Position numbers and translations under genes: made by a program
Assembly: GCA_916048095.2 (NCBI GenBank)
Contig: OU696576.1
Location: 8,856,488-8,920,487, forward strand
Direction: 5' to 3'
DNA length: 64,000 nucleotides
Source of the DNA: Sacculina carcini
Taxonomy: Eukaryota; Arthropoda; Thecostraca; Sacculinidae
Shown here: one piece after another, positions 12,601 to 28,164 of the stretch
How positions within the stretch are numbered: the first letter of the stretch is position 1
Layout of the letters: every line of letters starts with the position of its first letter
Notes under the pieces: model-generated
Told to the model about the DNA's origin: nothing
Databases searched by the model: none
What the model saw: only the letters and a program-made list of their open reading frames with translations

Positions 12601-15600
12601 GAGCCAGCCGTCCTGCCGTTCGGCCGGCGGGTCTTGTCTGCAGCCACACCGCCGCCGCCGGAGCAGCCGCCTCTTGCCGCTCTACCGCGACCCGCCGCAG
12701 CCAACACATTAACGTCAGACTTGGATTTTTCGGCGCCAATTGGCTCAGGTCGCCGCCGCGCCGCCGCCGGGACCGGACGCTGTGCGGCGCGCTGCCTGAC
12801 GGACGGCCGCGCCGATGTGACACACTCGGGCGTGACGACCGGCGGCGTCGCGCGCGGAGTACAACCAGCGCCATCGCCGTTATTGTCGCCGCCAGAGACA
12901 TTGTCGTGCGCGTCAATGATAATAGTAGGCACGGCAGCATCAGACGCACGCACGTGGTCGTCAAAGTCAGAGTCGGTGGGCACCTCCGTGGCGTCGGCAG
13001 TGTCAGACTCACTACTACTGCTACTGCTGCTGCTACTCTCAGATGATGAGGATGATGAAGAAGATGAGGAAGATGATGACCAAACCTGAACACACATACA
13101 CACAATAAACCGACTTAAAATTCCAAGATATAATACACCAATAACAAAAACAAGCGTGTAAAACAAAAATAATATTAATATAAAATTAATTTAAGATGTT
13201 TTCATTTGAAAACGACGATATGACGCTGAGTCACATTTGATTGGAAAAACACACACAACAGTGCATGTTAGTCTAGCAGGATACACCAAACACCGGATGC
13301 AAAAAAACACGAAAATACAACGACGTTTGGACAAAAAGAAACACACACACAATTAACACACACGTACGCAGTGAAGATGAATCGGGTGATTTACGTGGCA
13401 AAAAACGTGGACGTTGAGAAAAGCTCACTGTTAGCGCCGCACACAAAAAAACACAATAACAAATCAGGATCGCATCTATCACCAACAAGACACACGTCGA
13501 GACAGCAGACGAGAAAAAAAACCAAACAACTCCTGGACTATCCATTCAGCACACATAGGACACACATACACCGACACACATACATACAAACACAGACACA
13601 CATACAAACACACGCCATTGAGAGCTCGATGTACCACAACAAGCTAAACAGCACAAGAAAAACAAAAGGTTTAGTGGACAAATTAGACACACACACACAC
13701 TGATTATTGAAGAAAAAAATTGTGCTATACACACACACAAATTGATGAAAGACAGGGGTACACACAAACAAACACACATAAATGGATGTGTAAGTTATAA
13801 GTACACACACACACGCGGAGACACACAAACATACAGCGACGGTGTGAAGACCAGCGCCGCCGGCCTTGTCATTGAACACAACAACAACAAAAACGACTGC
13901 CACGACCACGCTCACTACGGACGGCACCAGCAGCAGTACCAGGCGCCGACACACCACTAGCGCCACCTAGCGTCCCCGACTCGAACCAAACAGCTGACTG
14001 TCACCAGACAGCGCGCGCGCATTTGTTAAGTCAGCCATCAATTTCTAAATGTTAAAGGCTGCTCAAGTAACAGCTGCTACACGGGAAGAAGAAGAAGCTT
14101 ATGAACACACACAGGTGTGTCCCGTGCAGCTCGCTGCCACCGCAGAACCGACCCTCTCCACGCTATGACGCCACAAGGACGGAAGACGTATTAGAGAGGG
14201 CCACCTCCCCAGAATGCATGACACAATACATGACTGATATCTGGTACCATTTACTGCTGGGTGGACAGGGGCTGATAAATTATAGAATTTGCCCAAAGAA
14301 ATTCTCCTCCGCCGGGATTCGATCCACAGACCTCCCGCTTGTGAGGCGGGTGTGCTACCACTACACCACGGCAGTACAATAAATATGAATGCTGTCTTTC
14401 TTTTTCACGCCATTTATAGCGTTCACATTCTTCCCACTTCACCTCGTTGATTACTTATAACAGCAACCTACGGCCCGCCAAGTCAGTTCGTCCGGCGCAC
14501 CGGCCATACTTGAGTTTGCTTGACAAAATGTATCAACGCAGTTTCTTTGATAACTTTGAAGCAAATAAACATGTTAGATATTTTTGCCATTTGTTCATTG
14601 CACGAAACTCAGTTTTTTCTCTTAATTCCCATAGCTTCAGTTCTGGCTTGCAAATATTGCAATGAATGATTATGCGGCCCGCGCTCTTGCTTTTCCCATT
14701 TAACCGATCCTTAGAAAAAACACACTTTGCCGAGCCCTGGATTATAATAACAGTAATAGCCAAACATCAACAGCAGTAGAACGAGAGAGCACTCACGCGA
14801 GCCTGTCTTTGCTGTTCGTGGCGCCGACGCCTCAACACCTTGACGACACGTCCGCCAACCGGCACAATGGCTGCCACAGCAGGGGCGGCGACAGGGCCAC
14901 ACACTACACCCGTATCCAGCTGGGGACGGTCCGTTTGCTGCTGCTGCTGCTTTGTCGACTGGTTTACCGCATCTACAACACCATCGTCCGGCACAGACAC
15001 ACAAACACCGTCGTCTGGAGATTAACAAACACACACACACATATATACATATATTATTTTTTTGGTTGTTTTTACTTATTTAATCATGTTTTTATTCATT
15101 GTTGATTGGTGTTATTTATTGAGGTGTGTGGGCGAAGTGTGACATTATACAGTGTTATCGGATGCATTGTTCATTTAGATATATTTATTATTTTGTTCTC
15201 GAACTGTCTTTTTGTCTACATATTTTGGTTAGCTTCCAGTACACATGGGGCCACCGCACAGGGTGGTAATAGTGCACTTGCACTCTTCCTATGCCAATCG
15301 ATTTACCGGTTATTAATAACAATACGCACACGTACACGTACACGCAGACGCTTGAGCATATTAGTGTGTGTACGTGGAACAAGGACTCCAACAAGGACTG
15401 TACAGATAAACCCATACACAAGTGGGGAGTAGAATGTCGTGAACCAAAATTGCAACACAACATGATATTAAGACGAATAGAAAAAAAGCAAGAAAAGGCA
15501 GAATCCACACCAGTTTATCCAGTCTCTACTCTCTCCACAGTTTCTCAGTTGCCTGTGACAATTAAGAAAACACCCTCACACACAACACACAAATATATAC

Positions 15601-17704
15601 ACACACATACACAAACACACAACCACGCACAAATACACACACACACACACACAACCACGCACACACACACACACACACACACAAACAAATACACTCACAC
15701 ACAACACACAAATATAAACACACACATATACAAACACACAACCACGCACACACACACACACACAAACAAATACACACCCACACACACACACACGGCGGAG
15801 CTCACAGTGGGTACCTGCGTGCTCTTGCAAATTACCTGGTTGAGTGACGTCAGTGTCCAGCGGCACGTCAGCCGTCGTCGCCGTATTGTCTCGCTGCTGC
15901 TGCTGCTGTTGTTGTTGCTGTGTCGAATTCGACGAGGCAACGCGGTCATCTCGACGCTGCCGACGACCGTCGATCGACGACCTCAGCGAAGAAGAGCTGG
16001 AAGATAGTAATGATGGTGATGCAGAACAAGTGGACACGTCACTGATTGCGTCACTGATGCCGTCATCGTTGTCGTATGACGACAGAGTGTCGTCAATGTC
16101 GTCATCATCACTGCGACAAAAAAAACGGCCGCAAACGTGAGTGAGTAAGTAAGTGAGTGAGTGAATGAGTGAGTAAATAAGTGAGTGAGTGAATGAGTGA
16201 GTGAGTGAGTGAGTGAAAGAGTGAATGAGTGAGTTAATAAGTGAGTGAGTGAATGAGTGAGTGAACCAGCGAATGAGTGAGTGTGTGTTTGTGCAAAAAC
16301 ATGTAGAAATTGAAAAAACACTTAAAACACAATAAAAATGGACTTGCAGACTACACCCGAGTTTGAGCACCGGTATAAGAATACGCTTTCATTATTTAAA
16401 CCCTACAAAGAGGATAGACAATCATTCACACCCCCCTCCACACACACACACACTCACACACAAACAGACGAACGTTTGAGAGAGAGAGAGTAATCTGATA
16501 TTAAGATACACAATGCCACACACACACCACTATACAAGTATACACACCACTAAGTATACCACTATACACCAATATTATTTGATATTTGATACCGTTTGTT
16601 AGATGTGATGTGATTGTGATTGCTATTTATTTTTCGAAGTCTCGTTGTCTCTGAATCTTTTGGTTAGCTTCCAGTACACATGGGGTCAGCGCAGGATGGT
16701 AATATTACCTGTGCACTCTTCCCCCATGCTACTGGATTTGCCTGTAATTAATAATAATAATAATAGCAGTGTGAGGTCACACGCGACCTGACCTCAGGTC
16801 GTCGAATTCATCAAGACGGTCATCGCTGGTCAGCTCGGCGGCCGATGCGCCGAAATTGTGATCGGTCCATTCATCCTCGTCGATTATATGATCGTTAGGA
16901 GAAGTGGCATCACCGCGCGCGCCTCCTCCAGCACTGCGCCACTGTTTGTCACCTGCTGCGTCGCTATTGTCGCCGCCGGCCGCCGCCGCCGCCACAGCCT
17001 CACCTTCCTGCTCCTCGTCATCGTCGCCCAATACAAAACTGTTTTCAAACTCGGCCCGCTCTGGAGTCTGGCCGCGTCTCAAGTCACCGCTGCCGCCGTC
17101 ACCACTGGGGGAGCCACCATCTCCGTCGGCAACCAGCCTCAGTAAGCGATGACGCTAACACACACACACACACACACACACATGCGAATTGGCCGCGGTT
17201 AACGGAGCATTCAAGGTGTGAGGACCCGTGTATTTGGATATTTTGCGAGAATACAAAAACACAGATATGCTGAATTGCTAAACGAAAACGTGCAAATTCT
17301 AAACTAGCTGCATTATCGTTGAGAAAATTATCTGATGTCTTGTCCAATTGCATGATCGCTTCAACATTGGCGAATAATGCTTGTATTTCCACGTGACGTT
17401 GGTGAGTGGCTGTTTTAACCATTGCGAAGGCTACTTGACGAGACACACAAACACACACAAACACACACACAAACCGACACTCACCCCGGCGCCAGTGGCG
17501 CTCCCTGGTGGCGAGTTTTTCGCAGTAGTAGTGCTGTTAGTGACGGTCGAAGCGGTATCGTTTGTACGGCGCTGGTATTTGTATTTGACCAGCGAGTGTA
17601 GACCATAGTGCGGCACACAAAAAAACCGACACGACTCGCTGTCAAACACAAAATTGGCTGACAAACAGACACACACACATACACACACACACACACACAC
17701 AAAT

Positions 17705-17736
<32 letters not shown>

Positions 17737-20700
17737 GGGTTAATAAAATAGCAATATATTTTGGTAACATCCCCGCAACGCACACCACTTCTTCCTTCTC
17801 CCAATCTCTCTGCTCAAACTCAAGAACAATTAATAATAATAATGAATAAACATTGAAAAATCCACCTCACATCGATATACACACACAGTGAAATATTAAT
17901 GATATCAAATATCAATTAGCATATAACAATTAACACAATTAGCAATTCAAGACGAATTTTCCAATCATGAAACATTAGCGGCACACATATATATATGAAC
18001 GATCATAACATTCAGCTTATTTTATCATGTGATAATATTCTCATAACTTGAGTTTTTCGCAATGTCTCCGTTAGTCTATGAGCCATCGCTCGACGAATTC
18101 TGAACCGCCTAATTGAGTCGTTTTGTACACTAAAACCGTGGTCACACGAGACCAACTGGTGTGTGTATTCCGGTTTCTTGTGTATACAACAATAAAGTCA
18201 AATACACACTAAATGACTCACACAGTGTGAGTATGGCGGCACAGTATTCACATCGGAAACAGGCGCTATGAAAACTGACGCCCTCAACACACATTCTTCC
18301 CTGCTGCTGCTGTTGTTGTTGTGGTTGTTGTTGTGTTGGCAGCAGCTCGTCGCAGAAATGACACGTGGTCGCGCCCACATCACCCTTCATATCCTGAACG
18401 AAACACCACCATTAGGCGTCACCATTAAGTTAAGTGCCGATTTGTGTTCAATTCATGCGTATACGTTTATCAAAATTTACATCTATGCGGAGTTATCATT
18501 TGATTTATTATATTTCAATTCGTTATAATACATATTTGTTTATTTATAATTGTCTGCTATGGCCGAAGACATAAAGATATAAGCAACAAGACTAGTACAC
18601 AGTGGAAGCGAATTGTGACAGAAATAGAAACAGGAACGATTTTCTAATTACGATTAGAAAAAAGGAAGTAAAAACCAACCAAGATGCCAATCCTGCTGAA
18701 TTTTCCCTTTCCACCTTGAATACGGCACGAAGGAAAAGGGAAAGAACACTGAGAAGAGGAAAATAAGGTTGGATTTTAGTCGCCTGCTCTTACACGACAT
18801 GCAGCGGCAGTATTCTTATCCACTACCACAGTACGGGCGCAGCAGTAATGAGCAGAAGAGAGGTGAAGCTCAGTGTGGTGACTCACTGATGACTGAGACA
18901 GGGATGCCGGCGGCGGTGGCGGCGGTGGCGGCGGCAGACCGTCGGTGATCGACACGCCATCACCGGTCGTTCCCTCGGGAGGCTGGCGAGCCAGAAACCG
19001 TCGCGCCATCTGTGACACACGATTGCAGCCACGTTCACCCACGTCGCGCGTGCCGCCCTCGCGCAGGCGCTGTTCCAACCGCTGCAGCTGTCGGTCTATA
19101 TCGGCGTACTTGTAGCGCACGCCGCCCGCCGCACACTCAACCGGCACAGCCCCACCAGCACTGTCACTGCCGTCACACGCTGATGGCTCGGCGTGTTGTA
19201 GTATGGCCTGGTACTGCGACAAATGAATGTTCACACGATGAAACACACACTCACACAAACACATGCATACAGAGATACACGGACAAACGGTTGTCGGAAA
19301 TTTTAATACAATTAATCTGATTAATTTTCTTTTCTAATGATATTGCTCTTCTCTCTCTCTCTCTCACTGTTGATAATCAAGGAGCATAAGACTCTCTCTC
19401 TCTTTAACCGTGTTCATTGATAATAATGACACGGTGTGGGCAACACCAGAGACACAAAACACACACACAAACAAACACAAACACACACACATATATACCT
19501 TGTCGTCGAAGCGTTGTTTGCTCCAGTGAGGAAGGTCGCGAGGACCGGGCTGCTTGCCAGTTGTCGTCGCCGTCTCGCTCGTGCTCTGCTGCTCAATCTT
19601 GCGCTCTATCTGTCGCACGTTCCAGTCACTGCTCTCCAACTTACCGATGGCGCGAGACAAGTCCTGTAAGAACACACAAACACATAAACACACATACATA
19701 CATACACAGTTGTCGAAGAAGCAAGGAGATTTAGCACATTTTGCGTCAGTTCGATGCGAGAGAGAAAAGGCAGGAAACGAAGCTGCAGAACTGAGCTGGA
19801 TATAGCTTATAGCTTTCACTAGCTGTACAACAACAACCACCACGCGGAAAATGAAGGAAGATAGAGAGGAAACAACTATTCATATTTTAGTCGCTCATCG
19901 CGGCACACGGAGGGATATACCAGGTCATTTACAATATCCATGTAATATCAACCAACTAGATCAGTGGTTCTCAACCTTTTTTCTCACTGATTCCACAGAC
20001 TTCTTAATGAGCCGTCTCTTCATTTTCCATACAACACAGCGCTGATAAATTCAATAAATTCAGTTGTTACATCAAAGTAAATGGCAAGAGGTTCATTAGA
20101 AACAAAAATAAACCAATTTGAATTGATAAAAACACACACATAGTTGTCCTGTTCTGTCCGACCTTTAGCTTCCCACTTGACAACTCTTCCATTCGCCACA
20201 GGTTAAGAAGCACTAAATTAAACAAACAAATATATGGAGTAACATTTGACAGTTGCAACCTGTTGTACTTGATTTTTGTGACCATCAATCACCTTGGGTT
20301 TTCTACTGCCCTCTGACGGCGCACTGTTGAACTTCTCCTCGATGCTGCGAACCTTGGAGGCGAACTTCTCCTTCTTCTCGGAGTCGCACATCTGCGCTTC
20401 GGCAACGTCTTGTTTCAGATCGTCAATAACACTAGCCTGCTCACAATACAACCACACACACACACACACACACACGTGTGTGACGTCACAACACACCAAT
20501 CACCCACAATGCGCTGTATCAATAGGAGAACAGAGACGCACACGCCTTAAACAAACGCACACAAATAATAGACACTCTTCATATGAAGTAAACAATTTAG
20601 AAGGAAAACAAAACTAAACGCTCAAAGGTATATGAAGCAATTATATGGAGAAAAAAACACACAAACCGATTTTAGCACAAAAACAGCGAAGATTAGAGCA

Positions 20701-21022
20701 GATATTATACGCCAAACACAAACACACGAACATACAAAATGTTAGTGGAACACACATTCGGCGAATTAACGACGTCCACGACAAAAACGCATTACGCAAA
20801 CGCAACGAATTCCGGCTTTCCAAATTGCATGTCTTCTCATAGAAGACCGCATTCAGCTGATAGAATTTACAACACTAGAGCTACACGGGCCAAAAACACA
20901 TACATGCAAAACACACGCACACAACGAAAAGATCTGCACAAACGGCCTATAAAGAGAGATTATTCGCTACTAACAACACGGCACCGCAACACAGCCATAC
21001 CGATGAGTGCTGACACACAATG

Positions 21023-21059
<37 letters not shown>

Positions 21060-22859
21060 GCAGTCTCACGGGGTTGAAGATCAGCTGTTGGATGCGTGTT
21101 CTGCGTTGATCGAACGAGTCGGCCATGCGTCGGTACAAGTACAAGCCGGGGTCATCATCGACGAGTGAGCCGCCGCCACCGCCAGGCTCCACAAGATTAG
21201 CTCCAGATCGGCGCTCATCAGAAGGCCAAGAGCTGTGGTCAACTGAACGACAACTACTGCCCTGACGCCACGAAGACTCGCCCTGGTGCCACGAGTCTTT
21301 GTGACGCACCGAATCATCAGCCGCCTTTGTCGCCAGTGCGCCAACATCGTCTACTGCTTGTTGTTGGTGCCATCTGGCAGCATTACCAGTGACGGTCGCA
21401 GACTCGCCCAAACTGGCAACACTGTCGCGTGAACGCTGCAGAAAAGCGCGACGAACTAGACGCACCATTTGCGCGTCGATAACGCCGCGATACTCCTGAT
21501 ACGCTCGACAAGACACGACACAATGTTGCTCACCCACGAATGTGTGTTGTGCGCTCACTGGCGGTGCCAAGACAACCAAACTTGGGGGAGTTAAATCAAG
21601 ACAATGGGGCAGGAAATGATATCAAATTAATGCAAATTATGGACGTGGAATACTTGAGATAAATATTGTTTATGCACGGTTCATCATAAGGGGATAGGAC
21701 TGAAGACTGTCTTGCATATAAACCTCGTTCTTTTGTCGCCACTGGTCACAGAAAAAAAACGCTGAAAATGTATAATTACAAAATAGCACATTCAACATTC
21801 AAACACACACATACAGACAGATATACTATGATCGTATACATACCGATCGTAATATGCCCCATCCCCGATTTCTATTTACCCCTATAGCGATCGTCAATTG
21901 CCCTGTGGTGCACCACGTGCAACGACTTCTTGCATTACTTCGAGGAAATGTACTTCGCAGAGCCCGCCAGGAGCCATAGTCGACTAGAATACCGCGGCGG
22001 TCATGCAAACAACTTCAAATAATTATCGATCATAATAATTTTATACTAACCGGAGGCAGAGCTGAGAGTCGGTCGCTCTTGCGTTTACGAGATCGTCTCT
22101 CAGAGGATGTTGAAAGAGAGGAAGCGACTGCTGTGTGACCAACACCAATCTCCCCGGGCACCACCGCACCTTCCACAGATACGTCCTGCCAGCAATAACA
22201 ACGATACGAATCAATAACAACCAGAAGTAAGACTTGAACACTCGAGAATATATATGTGTGTGTTATTTATGTCCGTGCTATTAAGTGTATACACACATAT
22301 ATATATGCATATACGCTACCAAGCTGAACATAGTGTATAGCCTAAACACTGCTAAATATTTCCGTAGCTGGAATTCGCCCGAATTGGCGGCGAAGCGTTT
22401 GAACGCAACCATTACTTGATTTAACTCATGAACATGTGTGTGTGTGTGTGTGTATGTGTGTGTGTGTGTGTGTATGTGTGTGTGTATGTGTGTGTATGTG
22501 TGTGTGTGTAAGTAAGTATTTATATTTGCCACAATAACATGCATCATAAGAAAACAAAAACAATATCAACATAGAAATAGCAAAAGTGCATCGAGCCGCA
22601 GCTCTTTGATGCATTTCAATAATTCTCCACTATTTTTTATTATTATTTGTGTGTGTATGTGTGTTTGTTTGTTTGTTTGTTCAGTTTATTGCCACATTTT
22701 TCACATCACAATCATTTCATGCGAATATAAAGGTATAAAATGGCAGAAATGTCCATCGAGCAAGCTCATAGACGGACATGATTGAAGTAGAATATGGTAC
22801 AAACAGACAATGGTTGGCAACGACTACGCGGCTACATCAGATAATACAACATGTGTGTG

Positions 22860-22923
<64 letters not shown>

Positions 22924-25900
22924 AGTGTATGTATGTGTGTGTGTGTGTGTGTTTGAGTGTGTGTTTGTGTGTGTGTGTGTTTGAGTGTATGTATGTGTGT
23001 GTGTTTGAGTGTGTGTTTGAGTGTGGAGACCACACACCGGCGTAGTGAGAGCCTCCGTGGTCGACGCTGCCGCCGCTGCTCCACTGCTACGAATCTCCCC
23101 GTGCAGCCGATCTCGCACGTGAGCCAAATAGGCGACCATGGCTGGTCTCTCGGGCGTCAGGCCGGCCAGCAGCTGTTGGCGCAGAGCTGCCGGCGGCGGC
23201 GCCACGCCCAGCTGTTCGCCGAGCAGCTGCAAGGCCAGCTGGTTGTTGTCGGCGGCCGGCAGCTGCGCCAGTTGGCGACAGTCAGGCAGCAGGTCGGAGC
23301 GGTAGCGCTGGATTATGCCGCAAAGAGCCACGCCTGTCGTCCAATACATTGCAACCAACTGTATTATCAGCTCGTCATCATCATACTAGCTTCTAGTTGA
23401 TTTTTGCTTTCGTATATTATCTTAAACAGTCTGTTGCACCATTGTAGGAATATACTTTTATTTAGCTTTAATTTCATTCGATTCATCGCTTATTTCTTTC
23501 TTCAAATTAGTTTTCACCTTCCTGACTAAAGCATTAACTTTCTGGTCTGTCTTTCTCTCTACATCTTTTGGTTAGTTTCCAGTACACATGGGGCCACCGC
23601 ACAGGGTGGTAATAGTGCCTGTGCACTCTTCCCCCATGCTACTGGATTCGCATGTAACTATTAATAATAATAATAATACACACAGCAGCAGTTCAGCCAT
23701 ACAACACTCGCGCCGTCACAATACAAACAATACAGCATAGTCCACTGTAAAACATGTGGCTGATAGAACACAGGATAAAAAACTTAGTTTCTGTAAGAGG
23801 TGCGAAAATTCCTGTAGAAAAAGTAAAGAAAATATATGTTTCTATCTATGCTTAATATTTCTCCTGGGAACACTTTTTACTTAATCCTCCTGAAGGAACT
23901 TTAAGTTGTAACTTCTAACTGTAAGTTGATTGTATTTTGTAAGTGCAACTTCAAATTTAAATTGTATTCATAAATATTGAATAGAAAAGTTTTGATATTA
24001 CATCATTTGTATTTTAATGTGTTTTCATTATAGCTATCAAGAAATCAGGGCGGTGCCAGAACTGCTTGCTAAATTTGTGAGAAGGGCTCTAACAAGTTGT
24101 TTAAAAAGCGCTGGTGTAGAGCGCAACGACCCGGCCACCTGAACGAAAGCTATCGGTGAAGTTTGTCACGCGCAGGCCGGCCGGCGCCAGCTGCTTACAA
24201 CACCAACGCAGCAAAGAGTCGGGGTTGAGCACGGTCGCAGCCCCGCCCCCGCCGGTGGACCGACGCGACTTCCTGCCTGCCCTCAGCGCGTGACTAGCGC
24301 CGGCGGCCGCCACCGGGGATAACGCCACCACTGCCGGCTGCAGTGTCAGTGGATTATCGGTGTCGATAAACGGTCGCACCTGAGCCGCGTGCACAGATCG
24401 TCGACTCAAGTTCGGGTACCTATCACATGCCACAGATACACAAAAGCACACAGACACACAGGTTAAAAGAGAACCCGGTGTTTATCAAAGCAGCTGTTTG
24501 GTAGCTCACAACACCAACTGCAAATGGGATGTTGAAATCCAGACAAAAGAGATGTGTTTGTATTTGAAACATTAATATTTCAGTTTCTTCTCATTATTAT
24601 CATAAAAGAGACCAACAACATGTAGGAGATGATGCGCTGAGCCAACTACAAGCCGAGAGTGAAGACAAGCATAACACTCAAGCCAATCCCAAACAAAACC
24701 AACCAAACAACGTAAAATGAGAATTGTCCTTCTTCTGTCCTTCTATGTGTCGTATTTCTCTCTCGTACAGTTTCTCATCATTTTCCATGTGTATCAAAGT
24801 GGGCGTAGAGGCTACATAGAGGCTGTATAACGCTTGAACTCTTCCTGTGTTACTTTGTTCGTTGTGTGCGAAAATAATGAGCCAAACGAGGCCATGACGG
24901 CATAATAGTGCACAGTGGGCACCTGGTACGCGGGTCGAGCGTATAACGACCGAACTCCTTGCTGATGTTCTCGGACGTGGTTTGAGCCAGCAGACGGTAG
25001 ATGGACTCACGTTCAGCCACACACTCAAGCACTGAAACACCGCCACCGCCGCCGCCGCCGCCGCCGGGACACGTGGCAGCCGCCCAGCTACGCAACTGCC
25101 AGCCGGCGTCCAGGCACGATAGAAAGCCACGAGCACACCCGCTACCCGTCGGCCAAAATGGCTGCACACACACATACATACACATAAAAAATACAAATAC
25201 ACGCACGCACATACAAATACACGCACGCACACATACATACACATATACACACACGCGTGCGCAAACACATACAAATACACGCACACATACAAATACACGC
25301 ACACACACACATACATACAAACACAGACACACACACACATACATACAAATACACGCACACACACACATACATACAAACACAGACACGCACACACACACAT
25401 ACATACAAACACAGACACGCACACACACACATACATACAAACACAGACACGCACACACACACACACAAACACACGCACGCACACACACACACACAAACAC
25501 ACGCGCACACACATACACACATACACAGACACAGACACGCACACACACATACAAACACACGCACACACACACCTCCAGCAGGCTGTCGCCGACCAGTTGC
25601 AGGAGGAGCCGATGGCCGTGTCGCTCGAGCACACAGCTAGCGTTGGCGGCGGCGTACATGCACGTGAAGTCGAACATGGCCAGGTCCTCGCGACCGTAGT
25701 GGTTGAGAGCGAACGGCAGCGGGCCGGGCAGACGATGACCGGTGGCAAAATCGGCCGCCTCGCGCGCAAACTGCATCAAGCGCTCGCGGTTCACATTGCC
25801 CGGCGCCAACAGCCGGTTGGTGTCCACGTGGTCCTGTCGGCCACGGAAAGTAGGTCAGTAGGTCAATGTGTCAGTAAGGCAATGTGGGTCAATGTGGGCC

Positions 25901-26749
25901 GCGGGCTCAATGTGTCAGTAGGTTAATATGTCACTGGATCAGTAAGTTAATATGTCACTGGGTCAGTAGGTTAATATGTCAGTGGGACAGTAGGTTAATA
26001 TGTCACTGTGTCAGTATGTTAATATGTCACTGGATCAGTAGGTTAATATGTCACTGGACTGAGAGGTGTATAAAAAGAATGTGTGTGTGTGTACCCACCT
26101 ATTTGTACTAGCATATTCGTTTATCACAGGAGATGAGCTGTGCTCGTGCTGTCCTGTCTCCAATCAACCCTCTAGTAACCTATCTTCCTTTAAATTCCCA
26201 GTATTTCACACTATCCAATCTCTCTTTAAACTTTACTTCGCTGTTAGCCCTAGCTGTATGCGTGTGTGTGTGTATTGTGGCTGTCTGTATTGTATTGTGT
26301 TGTTTTGTCAATGCGAAATATATAATTGAATATGCATGTAATTGTACGTGAATGACTGTATGTAGTGTGTGCAATGTATATATCAGCGCAATGAAGGCAT
26401 TATGTGTGAATTGCGCTTTATTAATTACTTAATGAATTAAATGAAAATGTGTGTGTGTGAGTGTACGTGTGTGTGTGACAGCGCCTAACCTGTTTGATGA
26501 CTCCTTTTCTCAGTAGACACTGTTTACGCGCAGTCATGACAAAATAATGCGTGTCGTCCTTGTAGTAGACTATATTCTCCAGTTGAATGCCCGTCTCACA
26601 AGCCATTTCGTTGAAGAACTTCTGGTTGAAGATGTAGGCCAGGCCTGATATCTCGTCGACACGAGCCTCGGCCTCCGTGTGCCGGTTGACAAAGTTGGCC
26701 GTCACAGCAATTGCCAGCTTGCCGCGAAACTCCTTGCGCTTGAAACCTG

Positions 26750-26791
<42 letters not shown>

Positions 26792-28116
26792 GTATATATG
26801 TACCGAGTCTTATTCACAAACAGTCTGGATAAAAGCAGACAATATCAGATCATCCAGACATTGACAAAAACAGCACCAGCTTCAAAACAAAGTCATAACT
26901 TTCATCACAAACAACGTTCACCCAACACAAGCACGTAACCAAACAAGAATAGATGGGAATTAAGTGGGTGCAATTTGAACGTGACAAAAACCGGCACCTC
27001 GCCAAGGCTAGCGACTCACATTTGAACGTGTTGCGCTTGCCATCGGCACCAATCAGCACGCTGAACTGAAACGCCGACACGGGGTGAGTGGGCGGCGACA
27101 CACGAGCCGTCCAGCCCCGATCTTCATCCGCCTCTGACGGCAGATCACCGACAGTCGTGCCAGAGGCGGATGCAGCGTTGCACGCCGGCTCAATGAGCTC
27201 CTCGAAGCCGACACCCTCGAACACCTCGACGCCAAGAAGCAGCGCCACTTTCAGCAGAATACACTGCAACTGACGAATACCTGCCGACAAACACACAATA
27301 ATACACACGTAGACACACACACCCACACACATACACACGTAGACACACACACACGCACACACCCACACATATACACACGTAGACACACACACCCACACAC
27401 AGACACACACACAATAATACACATAGACACACACACACACACACATTACATTAAGACATTGATTAGACATATAAGACATTTACACACACACACACATACG
27501 AGGGGACACATTTACACATACACACACACACATACACACACACGCACACACACACACACAAGAATACACACGCAGATGAACAAATACTCAACTACAAATT
27601 GAGAAAAAAAAAATTGAGTATTCGTATAGTATTCTAAATGGAAACATCTCCATACAAAATTCACTCGATTTTCATATTTCAATTTTTGAGTATGACTCAT
27701 ATCAATAGATGTATTTAAACAGTATATTTATGTACTATTTTGTGAACTATAAACATCATGCAGTGAGACAGCGGGCGCGATAAATCAAACACACACAAAA
27801 ACACACACGCACATACACACACTGACACACACACACACACACACACACATACACACACACACATGCACACACTGACACACACACACACACACACACACAC
27901 AATAATACACATACACACACAATAATACACATAGACACACACATATACATACAAGAATACACATAGACACACACATACACACATACACACGTAGACACAC
28001 ACACACACATTACATTACATTAAGACATTGATTAGACATTTACACACACACACACATACGAGGGGACACATTTACACACACACGCACACACATACACACA
28101 TTTACACACACACGCA

Positions 28117-28164
<48 letters not shown>

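Noticed and set aside
12453-13105. Long plus- and minus-strand frames overlapping MICAL exon 20 (174-197 codons)
   Set aside because: Out-of-frame shadows of a GC-rich low-complexity exon; no family resemblance, while the minus-strand 1176-codon frame joins in phase to flanking MICAL exons.
14306-14378. A tRNA-Val gene
   Set aside because: The A and B boxes are present but the acceptor stem is not closed and the sequence continues into a repeated body with copies at 2046 and 56398, so it is the head of a SINE.
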